Shown here piece after piece: positions 1 to 9,994 of a DNA stretch of 64,000 bases. Origin of the DNA: Mesorhabditis belari (taxonomy: Eukaryota; Nematoda; Chromadorea; Rhabditida; Rhabditidae); contig CAUEEP010000731.1 of NCBI GenBank assembly GCA_958450365.1, forward strand, positions 452,001 to 516,000. The letters run 5' to 3'. The notes beneath the pieces were generated by a model. The model saw only the letters and a list, made by a program, of their open reading frames with translations. It had not been told where the DNA came from and ran no database searches. The translations under genes were made by a program, and so were the position numbers. The first letter of the stretch is position 1; the number at the start of each line of letters is the position of its first letter.

Positions 1-16
1 TATTATAATTCTTTCC

Positions 17-23
17 CTTTTAG
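17..23 (+). promoter_or_regulatory. Probable trans-splice acceptor of the RNPS1-like gene
   Basis: CCTTTTAG ends two bases before the first in-frame ATG. A preceding cis exon cannot be excluded because the window starts here, but an acceptor abutting the start codon is typical of spliced-leader addition. Confidence 0.45.
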
Positions 24-25
24 TG

Positions 26-2226
26 ATGGTTGATAAGAAAGACGAGCCGAAGAAGAAGCGTTCAGGCACGCGCTCGTCAAGCTCGTCATCATCTGGTTCT
101 TCTAGCTCGGGATCAAGGTAAGAGTTTTAGCATAATTCAGTATTAAGAACTAGATTTGATTAATGAGGCATTATTAAAAGATTTAGCGACAGTTATCGCT
201 AATACATTGATAAATCTATTAAGAACTAAGCTAACATCATAGATCGCGTAAACCGCTTGATGATTTTTCGTTTAGCTCCGGCTCATCGCGTTCATCAAGC
301 AGCTCCTCGTCGTCACGCTCTCGATCTCCGGTTCGCAGGTTTGACTTAATGTTGTTAAACAAATTTTAAGTGCTTCACATTTTGTTTGCTTATTTTCTGG
401 TTTCAGAGGCGGTGCTCGTTCGGGTCCAGCTCGAGGACGGGGGTCTCGCTCTCCATCTCCACGTCGTGGCGGCGGTGATGCGCGAGTTGATCGTAAGTTT
501 TTGCGAAGGCATGTGAAGTTGCGCATTTGTCTTGGGGCCCAGGCTGTACAACAAGCCTGAACTGTCTTCCATTTCTGGCTACCTTTCACATCATTACCAA
601 TAAAAAAGGACAAAACATTTATTGGGAAGAAAGATTTTCTTGTTGCGTTTACCATACGCAATGTTTTAAACTAGGAGATGCACAATATTTATGACTGATG
701 CTAGATTTTTTCAGTATGATGACCTAGATAATTTCTAATTTTTAGGCCGAGGTGGCCGCCGTTCTCCATCGCCACGGCGTGGCGCTCGTCGTAGCCGATC
801 GGGTTCTCCACCTCGTCGTGGCGGTCGTTCTCCTCCACGCCGATCACCAATTCGTCGCTCGCCTCGTCGATCATCTCCCGCCGCTCGTCGCTCTCCAAGA
901 CGCTCATCACCTGCTGCTCCACGCAAGACAAGCCCCACACGTCGTCTCTGTGTTCGCCACCTGACCAGAAATGTGACTAAGGTATCCTATTGAAAGATAA
1001 CCCATAGAAACAATGCTTTGCTACTTTCTTTGGTTAAATAGGCGAATAAGGATTTGGGTTTATTTTAGTTCCAGTAACCGTATAGAGCACAAATAAAAGA
1101 AATTTAAGCGCCGGAACCATGTTTTTTAGCAAGAAAACTGCCGAGCTTTACGACTCTTACTGCACGTCTTATGCAGTCAGACCTACACAAACCCACCTAC
1201 ACAAAAATTTGCATACAAGCACTAAATTGGGATTTCCAACAGCATATCCTTGATGAGGAGTTGTTCCGCGGGCCTGGATCCACGTTTTAGAAGCAAGCAC
1301 TCGTTTTCTAAAGCGTGGACCGAGGCCCACAGAACAACTCTGGTTGTATGATAGGTTAGTGCTAGTATACAAATTTTTGTGTAAGACGTGCACTAAGCGT
1401 TCAAAAGCTCTGCAGTTTTCTTGCTAAAAAACATGGTTCCGGCGCTTAAATTTGTTTTATTTGTGTTCTATACGGTTACTGGAACTAAAATCAACCCAAA
1501 AAATAGGTTTCGAGCCAAATTCCTATTTTTCCCTTTTTTTATAGGAATAAATAGACTATAGATCTCAAAGAAAGTTTAATTTAAGCTTACTAACGTTATC
1601 GTTATTAATCTTTTCTTTTAGGAACATCTGACCGAAATCTTCTCGATCTACGGCGAATTAAAGTCCTGCGAACTGCCTACTGATCGAACGCACCCAAGCC
1701 TAGGACGTGGCTATGGATACGTGGAGTATGAAAGCGCGGATGCCGCTGAAAAAGCACTGAAGCATATGGACGGTGGGCAAATTGATGGGCAACTGGTTCA
1801 GGTAATTTTTGGACTTCTTAATCGTTAGTTTTATCTAAACCCCACATAGATAAATATCTTTTAGGTTGAGGCAACACTTGGTCGTCGTGATGAGGCGCCA
1901 CCAACACGCGCACGTAGCCCTGTAAGCTTTTTTGACTTTTTGGTAGTTTAGTCTTAAAATTTACCACAGATTATTCTTTAGCCAAGACGCCGTAGTCCAA
2001 TTGGTCGTGGCCGTTCTCGTTCGCCACTTCGCAAGCGCTCTCCACCACCAGCAAGAGGAACTGGGGGCAATACGGTGCCACTTGGAAATGCTCGGTTGGT
2101 GTTTAAAATGTTTCTAAAGCTAAAAAAAGCCGATTCATTTCGCAATTTTGGCTCGTTTGTAAAAATTATGTTCAATACAAAACTATTCTGTTTAGTCGAA
2201 GTCCTCGTCGCAGAAGCCGCTCGTAA
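26..2226 (+). CDS. RNPS1: RNPS1-like SR-related splicing/exon-junction factor
   Basis: Exons 26-117, 276-338, 407-492, 746-981, 1622-1801, 1865-1921, 1982-2094, 2196-2226 join in phase to 285 codons plus TAA; human RNPS1 is about 305 aa. In order: a basic/Ser-rich N terminus (1-50), an RS/SPRR-rich stretch (about 55-145), one RRM (about 147-222), and an RS-rich tail. The RRM opens with LCVRHLTRNVTK, has an RNP1-like GRGYGYVEY, and ends with ALKHMDGGQIDGQ, which are hallmarks of RNPS1 rather than general SR proteins. Known family role: a nuclear peripheral exon-junction-complex component (ASAP/PSAP partner) that promotes splicing. The start ATG lies two bases after TTTTAG at the window edge, so trans-splicing is likely. 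AATAAA lies about 117 bases after the stop. Intron 4 carries a long foldback repeat. Identification is firm from sequence; the function is inferred from the family. Confidence 0.93.
1053..1503. repeat. Long foldback element in RNPS1-like intron 4
   Basis: The left arm (from 1053: TTTGGGTTTATTTTAGTTCC, then CAGTAACCGTATAG) is repeated inverted at the right end (CTATACGGTTACTGGAAC, then TAAAATCAACCC). The inverted complementarity continues inward: GCGCCGGAACCATGTTTTTT against AAAAAACATGGTTCCGGCGC, and GTTGTTCCGCGGGCCTGGAT against a diverged partner near 1308-1340. The roughly 450 base unit is therefore almost one hairpin. It lies wholly within the 640 base intron between exons 4 and 5, so it does not interrupt coding sequence. 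It looks like a non-autonomous DNA transposon; no ORF belongs to it. Confidence 0.85.
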
Positions 2227-2342
2227 ATGAAATATTGCCAGATAATTGTTACTTTAATTGTTTATCAAGTATTTCGATATGTTTATTCTTTTGTTGTTGG
2301 TTCATTTTCTAATACGATCTCTTAAATTATTACAAATTCTTG

Positions 2343-2348
2343 AATAAA
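2343..2348 (+). terminator. Poly(A) signal AATAAA of the RNPS1-like gene
   Basis: A canonical AATAAA lies about 117 bases downstream of the TAA at 2224-2226, with T-rich DNA following. Confidence 0.55.
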
Positions 2349-2830
2349 TGTTTTGTTGCAAAATTTAGTTAAGGTTCTTCTCGATCAGCAATAATATCGG
2401 AAAACAAACAAAATCAGAAAACGCGGACAAACATGAGAGTTTTGAGCAGTATACAAACGGGAAGATCTTACAAATCTTTGTCAATCTTCACTTGGCTTTG
2501 TCTGAGCTACAGTACCCGTGTGCTATTGGACACTTACTGTACATTGATTGATTGTAGTCTTACCACAATGAGTAAACTCTAACTCGAACATAACATACGT
2601 GCCAGAAAAGACAAATGGGTGGAGTCTGAACCCTGTGAGAGAGATCCTCGAGTCTTTTCCAAGGGGTTAACCCATCTTCTTTCACAGTCCATTCCTCAAT
2701 CCCCCCCCCCTTCCCCCTCAAATCTATCTGCATTCAGATCTGCCCTCCATTCTCCTCGCTTTTCATTTCCTTTTCAAAGACTTTCCCTTTTGGGTACACG
2801 TACACTTTCGATCGAATCGACTTTCACTCA

Positions 2831-2837
2831 ATTCCAG
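2831..2837 (+). promoter_or_regulatory. Probable trans-splice acceptor before the SDR start
   Basis: ATTCCAG ends one base before the ATG at 2839, preceded by pyrimidine-rich DNA, with no obvious upstream exon. This decides the start codon used for the dehydrogenase model. Confidence 0.55.
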
Positions 2838-2838
2838 C

Positions 2839-5418
2839 ATGGATTTCACTTGGCTTTTCTGGGCCTTTAACAGTTATTTGGCGTACAGGTAGACACTTTT
2901 CTGTCAGGCATTTGAAAATCAAATTTAGATTAGCTTTGAAAAATGAAATTCCAGGTTTTGTCGTACCGCCTTGGCGCTCGTCGAAGCCGTTTTCGTTTAC
3001 TGGCTTGCGCCGTTTTTGTGGGCACCCGATTTGCGCAAATTCGAGCACCGATGGACAGGTGTGCAAAATATTTGGAAGTCACAACCATCTTTACTTCTAA
3101 TTAAGATCAAAATCTTTCTCTGGAAACTTTCAGACCTTCAAAAATTCAAGAACTCTTTTTTGTCACTCTCCCAATTTCCTTTTCTCCTCAAAACAATTTA
3201 TTGGAGAAACTCGTTTTGAGAAACTTTTTTCTTCGTGTAAATGTTTTACCTTTTTGGCTGAATCGTAAATTCTCTTTCTCGCGCAAAATTTCGTGAGCTC
3301 TTGAGAGTATAGATCGCCATAGATCAAAACAAGTTTTTGCCGAACAAAAATGCTGAACTCTTTCTGGGATTTCAAGTTTGACAAACTTTTTGAGAGTAAT
3401 TGAAAGAAGTGAAAGACTAAAACAAGTTCATTTCTTCAACTTTCAGTGGTCAGTGGTGGAACTGACGGCATCGGGCGGGCCTACGTGCACGAGTTGGCCA
3501 GACGGGGCCTCCGAAAATTTGTGCTCATCGGGCGAAGTCGGGAGAAATTACAGGATGTGCAGGATTTTTTGGGTAATTTAAAACAAGATTCCAAGTCAGA
3601 CTTGGAATTGCATTTGCTTGTTCAGCGAGCCCCAAATTCCAGAGCTCACTTTCAAGTGTCGCGTTCGGACGATTCTTTTCGATTTCGAGACCGGCGACTA
3701 TGAGAAATTACGGGAGCAAATTGACGGGATCGATATCGGATTTGTTGGTGAGGTGGAACAGAATTTGTAATGCTAATGCAATCGTTGTTTGAGAACCGAA
3801 TCACGTCGAAACTCAATAAGATAAAGCAAAAACTCTTGCCAATTAAGGGGAAAACTTGAAACACGCAGTTTTTCAGTGAACAGTGTTGGCGTCGGTAGGG
3901 AGAATCTTGAGCGCTATGGGGACAACCCGTCGGCGGATCGACAAATCCTTCGCGTGAATGCAATCGGAAGTGCTGAGGTAAAACAAATAGACAAAAAAGA
4001 AACAAACAAGAAATGCTTAACCGGCTTAGCTTAATCCTCGAGGCTCCACAGCCCCTGTAACAGCGTAAAAACGGTTTTAAAAACAATTACCGAAAGTTAC
4101 AGTTAGCAATTTGAATTTGTAGATCCACGTTGTATATTATGGTCCAAATAATATCAGAACTCGCTTCCAGTTTCTCTCACTCGTCCTCCCCACAATGGAA
4201 CGTCACGGTGGCGGGCAAATCGTCGTCCTTTCATCAAGGTTAGTTAAAAAATTTGTGTTTCAAATTGGGCAGACTGATCAGCAGTGAAAGCTCATCAATA
4301 GTAAATCGAAATTGGCTTCTTTTTAGCTTTACTTTCAATTTCCAGTCAAGGCTACCGGCCAATCCCTCTACTAGCAGCTTATTGTGCGTCAAAGGTGAGT
4401 AAATTCTACTTCTGGCAAGGCAGGACTTTGGCTTCGAAGAGTACAAGCAGTTTTTAACAGTTGTTTTCAATAATCGGAATAACTACCGTAATAAATCAAT
4501 TAGAATGCAGCTTAAAAAGGTCAATCTAAAGATGAAAAATTAAAAAACGGCATGTAGATTCTAGACGAAGAATTGTTGTATATCTTGATCGATTTTTAAG
4601 AGTTAAACTGCAATTTTTGCAGGCAGTGATGTCGTTTCTCTCCGAGTGCATCGATCGCGAGTACAAAACGATTCGCGTTCAATATTTGACGCCCGCGCTG
4701 GTGGCCACGAAAATGGTTTACTATACGGTGAGTTGTCTACATGAATCGTATCTAAATAAACTGAATCAATCGAATTGTCGATGTCATTGTCATTTGTCAT
4801 AATGTGATTAAACATTTTAGCATCTACATTTGAGTTGAATAGTTTGAAACTACGAGAATTTGAAGCAGCTCAATTCTTGATTTTAGCAAGGCGGTCTCTT
4901 TGTCGTCACTCCGGAAAAATTCGCTCGTGAAGCCGTTGGGACGATCGGTCTCTCGAAGGTGACGAGTGGATGTTTCAATCATGAGATACAGGTATTCAGA
5001 TTACGAAGATTACGGTAGAAAGAGAAAGTTGGGCAATTTTAAAAGGTATTTGGAGTGAGGAGCACATTTCCCCAATCTATCCACAAAAGTTTCCCCAGAT
5101 GCTGCTTCGTCACCTCATTCCGTGGTCTCTTCTCAAGTATCTCATCATGCCGATCTACTATTTTCATCAATACAGGTTCAAAATCATTCTACTGATTCAA
5201 AATTGTCCAAAATTCGAAAGATTACTGTATCTAAGTTATAAAAAAATTCTATTTTAGAATGACAAAGTACCACGCACGAGCTCAGGATAAAACGCTCACT
5301 CAACCGCAACGAAGTCCCATTTTGAAAGCTCCAGGTTTCTTGAAATAAAGGTTTTTTAGGCAACGAAAAAACAAATTTCATTTCAGCACCGATCTTCACC
5401 CAAAGAGGAGCCGCTTGA
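2839..5418 (+). CDS. Membrane-associated short-chain dehydrogenase (17-beta-HSD12/HSDL1 type)
   Basis: Exons 2839-2888, 2955-3058, 3447-3572, 3643-3747, 3877-3977, 4171-4238, 4346-4394, 4623-4727, 4887-4991, 5099-5175, 5258-5334, 5387-5418 give 332 aa in frame. Visible features: a hydrophobic N terminus (1-45); a dinucleotide-binding SGGTDGIG (54-61); NSVGVG (130-135) at the usual NNAG position; VVLSSS with catalytic Ser near 184; catalytic YCASK (Tyr197, Lys201), 13 residues after Ser184; and a hydrophobic C-terminal segment. This layout matches the ER family that includes 17-beta-HSD12, nematode LET-767/STDH and HSDL1. Those enzymes reduce 3-keto-acyl or steroid ketones using NADP(H). Human HSDL1 has lost the catalytic Tyr; here it is present, so activity is expected. 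The substrate cannot be read from sequence. AATAAA follows at 5457. Confidence 0.9.
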
Positions 5419-5966
5419 GAAGAAGGACTGTTTCAATGTTTTCACTAATTTGAGTCAATAAATTTCTAACAAATACAACTCGCAGAGCTCGCTTAACTTT
5501 ACAGAATGCATTTTTCTTTTTAGTTTTTGTCATATAAAAGATCTTCAACAATCCAGCTACAACTATCTTATCTACAACCCAACTTCAAGGCCACCCGTCG
5601 AATTCTCGAGCCTCAGACTGTTAGCTTTTTACCAAAATGATTTTCCCCCATTCCTATCCTGGAACTATCAGCTCCCTCACACCTCACAAACAATTTATGC
5701 TGCTTAACCGAATACAAAAAAAATCACCAAAATATCACCAACAATCACACAAGAGAAAAATACCGACAAATGATTGAGCAAGAAATTGAAAACTAAAAGC
5801 ACAGAAGGAAAATGACATTTTAAAGACGAAGGACATTTCAAATTTCAAATTTCAAATAAAAATTCTTTTCACATTTTGTCGCCTTTGCGGCTCGATCGAG
5901 TGGGTGGCCTGGTTGATCGGATCGCGTCATGAAGCCGACTCCATTTCGGCCATCGTCTCGGGCAGA
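5419..5966. other. Convergent 3' intergenic DNA
   Basis: This stretch lies between the plus-strand dehydrogenase and the minus-strand kinase remnant. Apart from the poly(A) signal at 5457 and an AT-rich stretch with TTTCAAA repeats near 5838-5860, I see nothing in it. Confidence 0.45.
5457..5462 (+). terminator. Poly(A) signal AATAAA of the SDR gene
   Basis: AATAAA lies 38 bases after the TGA at 5416-5418, at a position typical of nematode 3' ends. Confidence 0.6.
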
Positions 5967-6690
5967 TCAGCGTGATTCAGGCGGGGGAAACGGTTGACCC
6001 GAGCGCAGCGTCAGCTCTAAAAATACTCCGATTTTTTAAATCAACCAAGAGTTCTAATGTTATAAGCTTCTCAAAGCCCCCACCCTGTCGCGGTTTTAGG
6101 ATCTCTTCAAAGTACAGGTGAGCGGTGACTTATTGTGCAGTCAGCCTCTCCGTCGAAACGTAAACCACCAAACGAGCGATCAACTCGAGGGCCTGCTTGT
6201 CGGTGCGTGGAATCGTCTAAAATAGCCAAGTAAAACACAATGAGTATTTAAAAACCTCTACGCCCATTAAAGCCAGCTATCATTGTGCGAAAACTGGCAC
6301 CAGTTCTAAATGTCAGCTCTTAGCACAACGACACAGCCAAGCACAAATCTCACCTCTAGCCAGGGTGTCGGCGGCATCGGCGTGAATTGAATGTCCCTCA
6401 AATCGTTGCCCATCTGCTCGAGTTGCTCTTTCGTCGGTGTGCCGAGGACCTAAACGGGGAAAATTGTAATCAAAAACCCGAAACTCACTCGAATCAGCTC
6501 CACCATCAGGTCGAAAATCTCCTTTTGGCCGGGAAAAAGAACCGATCCGAATACCGTGCCTAAACAGAGAACTGCTCAAAGCATGCCAAAGCCTGTAAAC
6601 TTGCCAAAGCAATCAACGCACCGGCACTCCAAATATCGATCGTAGTCGTGTAGTAGCCGTAGTGTGCACCGTAAAATAACAAACCTACTG
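5967..6690 (-). pseudogene. GSK-3-like kinase C-terminal fragment with in-frame TAA
   Basis: Minus-strand segments 6601 to about 6690, 6489-6559, 6354-6449, 6084-6216 and 5967-6016 have proper GT..AG junctions and compatible phases. They encode kinase subdomains IX-XI of the GSK-3 branch: GAHYGYYTTTIDIWSAG, then VLFPG, VLGTPTKEQLEQM, PPTPW and ERLTAQ. At 6130-6132 the frame meets TAA exactly inside the block that reads RLTPLEACAHSFF in GSK-3. The same frame then continues with VTAHLYFEEILKPRQ and, after a normal intron, a GSK-like tail (LTLRSGQPFPPP) to a TGA. The N-lobe, HRD, DFG and APE regions are not found upstream on this strand. Best reading: a truncated, recently disabled GSK-3 paralogue. 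Alternatives are a sequencing error, stop-codon readthrough, or a missing upstream part. No kinase activity is expected from what is visible. Confidence 0.8.
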
Positions 6691-7971
6691 TAATATCTTT
6701 TAATGGATTTCAAAAGTTAGCATTCATGTTCAAAAATGTTTGGTATGAGCTATAAATGGTCTAGACTTTCATCTCCTGATAGACAGACAAATCCTCGTGT
6801 AATTTTGAGTACATTAAGATTCTGAGCATGAAACTTTGAAGATGGCTCTAATATATCGAGATGGTTCATTCTATTTACAATATCATTTACATTTGTAGAT
6901 ATTCTCCATTGTTTTCACTTTTCCCCCGAAATGAAAGGGCGGTAATTTTCAAAAAGCGGACATGACCAAGCAGGCAAAAAAAAAAAGGAAAATTGCTTTC
7001 TATGAGCTCTTTTTCCCTTAAAAAAGACAAAAAGCCGAGAAATCGAGCAAGGAAAATGAGGTGGAAAATGAATTTTTCGGGACAAAAAAAACGACATGAG
7101 AAATAATATATTCGCTTCGAAAATGAGCGTGTGATCGATGGGGAAAGCGAGCGGGTCATTGATGCGATTTCTGTCCGATTATTTCATTGTTTAATCATTT
7201 TAAGCGGGCAATTTTGTGATTTTTGAATGAAATTTTGAAAATCGACTTGCCAAAACGTCCCTTGAAGCTTTTAAATCCAAAGTTTATTTTCTTCTATCTA
7301 TTTTGAATATATCTCGATTTGGAAGCGATTTTCAACTGACAACTGACAGAGCTTTTCAGCCAACAGAAACTGTACACCAACAGAAACTGAACAATCTCTA
7401 AATCTTTTAAAAAGTTATTCAAATCTTTCCATTTTTTTCTCATTGAATTCTAAAGATTGGCCTAGACTAGCTTAAGTTGATACACAAGTGCACAAAGAAG
7501 TACAAGCTTACTTTTAAAGCCTTTTTAGATCAATTTTGCTGTATATTTTGTTCAGCGGCAAAGCTACTGGGTTTAGAGTTCTCAAACACTTGTTCCCAAC
7601 CAAAATTCGATTAACGGAGAAATAATTTCATTGATTTCTTCAGCATGGCTTCAGCTGACTTTTTCAAAACCCCATTTATTCTCACAAGACGTCTAAATTC
7701 TTAATCATTTTCACTACGCCAGCCTTTTTTTTTCTCCTTTTTGGCTTCTTCGTCAAAAATCTCAAAGAGAAATTTCTTTGGAGACCTTTTTTGACGAAAT
7801 CTTTTGAATCGGAAAGTGGCGATTGTTTTGACGGCTTTTGGCCGTTTTTTTAGAAAATAGGGTTTCAAGATTTCTTAGCTCATTTTTGGAATTAGTCATT
7901 AAAGCGTTGGAGATCAAGTCTCGCTGATGCAAAATAGTTTAACCGTTATCTAGAATGCTTTCCTCTCTTCG

Positions 7972-8178
7972 ATCCGTTTTCTAAAACGTGTCTCCTTCTC
8001 TCCTTTCCTCATTTCTATCGTAGTCTTTATTTTTGTGTCGAATCTATCCACTTTTTGTTTGTTTCTGTGTGGGGTTGACAAAGAATATCGAAAGATACAA
8101 AAAGTAGATAGATTGGATAAAAATAGAGACAAGACTACAGTAGAAAGGAAAAGAGGGACACGTTTTAGAAAACGGATT
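7972..8178. repeat. Family B foldback element, copy 1
   Basis: Terminal inverted repeats begin ATCCGTTTTCTAAAACGTGT and continue through a CTACNGTAATCTTGTCTCTA-like block and ATCCANTCTATCCACTTTTTG. The right arm is the inverted counterpart. Other copies lie near 17060, 22884, 27228, 43328 and 46840. Confidence 0.85.
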
Positions 8179-9974
8179 AATAGCCAACTCTTCCAGAGAT
8201 CTCACGGATTTCTCTGATTTGCTGATTTTCTTTCAAATTTCATTTCAAAGTGATGCAAATTGAAAACTCGAGATATTTGTCCATACAATCAGACATAAAA
8301 TCGGCTGAGCTGAGAGTGTGCTCGGCGAGAGCCGAAATTTGCATATGAGAGCTGCGATAAAAACCTATAAATTTCAAAAGCATTTTATTACCTAGCACTC
8401 ATTTTTGTTAGTACTAACTCAAAAGTTACAGTGATAAGGATAAGGATAAGTTACAGTGATACTGTTACTCGAATTGGTAGCCATATTTACATTTGAATCA
8501 ACTCATAAAGCTAAAGAATTCATTTTTCTTATCGATTTTAGCCAACTTTTTATTACTGTACTTTTTTTGGTTACTATTTAATCGATGAAACATTTTTTAT
8601 TGATCTCAAAATTTGTGTTTCAAAGTATTGTCTTACAAGACCATAATTGTTTTGGTAATCTCATTTATCTACATGGCCAAGCTAAAACTTCAAACTTTTT
8701 CCTATTTGTAATAGATTTTCGGTGTGAAACTCCAGAAAACTCTTTTGAACTTTGAAATTTTCCCTTTCACGCGAATTTGTACACAAATTTCAAAGCTAAT
8801 ATTGATTTTTTTTTAAAAAACCTTTACACTATTTAACAATTATTAGGTTTTTATCTCGGTCACTTGCCTTTTCCGCCAAGAAGAACAAAGTTTTAAATCT
8901 GAGTTTCAAGATTAATAAGCACACTGTATAAAATGGATTTGTAATGGGACTATCTCACTACGCAGTAATCAACTGACAAGTCTTTATCTTTAGCTTCAGT
9001 TCAAGACTTTTAAAGATATTCAGTCTCGTTAGTATTTTCTTTATTCCGGAATACTGTAGGAGGACAAGCGAAGTATTTTTTGTACTCTACGGTATTTTTT
9101 GCATCTTTGAAAATGAGTTTCTTTAATAATCCTCCAAAAATCCAACGATTGGAAAAGCAAGGCTAAGGTTAAAGTCTTCATAAAAATATCCCACCGAAAA
9201 TTGGCAACTACTGTGTTTTTAGCATTTCCTAAGCTCAAATATCATTGAGCATTGAAATACAAATTTCTTGCTCACCTTTGAAACTTCCTTTTTCCCAGCT
9301 CACTTCCCCGAATCACAGCTGTTTTTCCCATCGAATCATATCGGCCCTTTTAACACTCAATTCTTCAGCTGAATATTCTTTCCTAGCTTTTCTTTCTTTT
9401 CAGATTTGTTTACTCTGCAATCTCCAATTACTTTTTTCCTTCTCAATATTTCCTCAATCCAATTATGAGAAGCCAATTTTGCAAAGCATTCTGAATTTTT
9501 CGCTTAAACTTTCGAATATTCAGTGTTTCAGTGATTTTTTTTGGCTAAATTTAGACTTCAAAAGGTAATTTTTAATATCAACTTTCGAAAAAGTATTAAA
9601 AATTTAAATTAATAATGAGCTTTTCAGATGTTTCAGATAAATACCCGTTTTAAAAATCAAGTTTTCAACTTCAGCAACCTTTGACAAACGATTCTTTTCT
9701 AATCAATACATTTCTCTTTCAAATACTTAAAACAGATTAGAAAATATATAATATCTTTCTGAAAAACTCATTTTCCGACGTCATTTCAAGTGTTAAATGA
9801 GCTTCAAAGTTAAATGAGCTGAAAGTAGACTTCAATTTTTCAATTCTAACTTTTCTAACTCATTTTAAAACAATAGCAATTTTCAGATTGAGAAAGCAAG
9901 TTTCAAAATTTTTAATTATTTCATGCACTCTCCAATTTTAATGGTCTTGCGTTTTTGGTTTGGAAAAATAATCT

Positions 9975-9981
9975 TTTCCAG
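9975..9981 (+). promoter_or_regulatory. Acceptor upstream of the distal globin-gene start
   Basis: TTTTCCAG ends 13 bases before the ATG at 9995. With no visible upstream exon it may be a spliced-leader acceptor. An analogous TTTTCAG lies seven bases before the alternative ATG at 19921, so a shorter isoform starting there is possible. Confidence 0.4.
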
Positions 9982-9994
9982 TTTTCCCCTCAAA

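Larger units (their letters stand above)
2227..2838. other. Intergenic DNA between RNPS1-like and SDR genes
   Basis: It holds the RNPS1-like 3' end and presumably the dehydrogenase promoter. A C-run lies near 2700-2712 and a pyrimidine-rich stretch near 2740-2835 leads into a splice acceptor. Short open frames here have no coding signature. The 612 base gap is longer than a typical nematode operon spacer. Confidence 0.5.
6691..9994. other. AT-rich intergenic DNA with one foldback element
   Basis: No exon with both coding bias and splice signals was found on either strand, and no missing N-terminal half of the kinase fragment. It holds one family B foldback (7972-8178), poly-A/T tracts, and the first of the recurrent GTTTCAA motifs (for example near 7864 and 8618). 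Confidence 0.5.

Noticed and set aside
3652..4086. 144-codon minus-strand open frame in the SDR gene
   Set aside because: It is a shadow across two SDR exons and introns that read as conserved enzyme on the plus strand.
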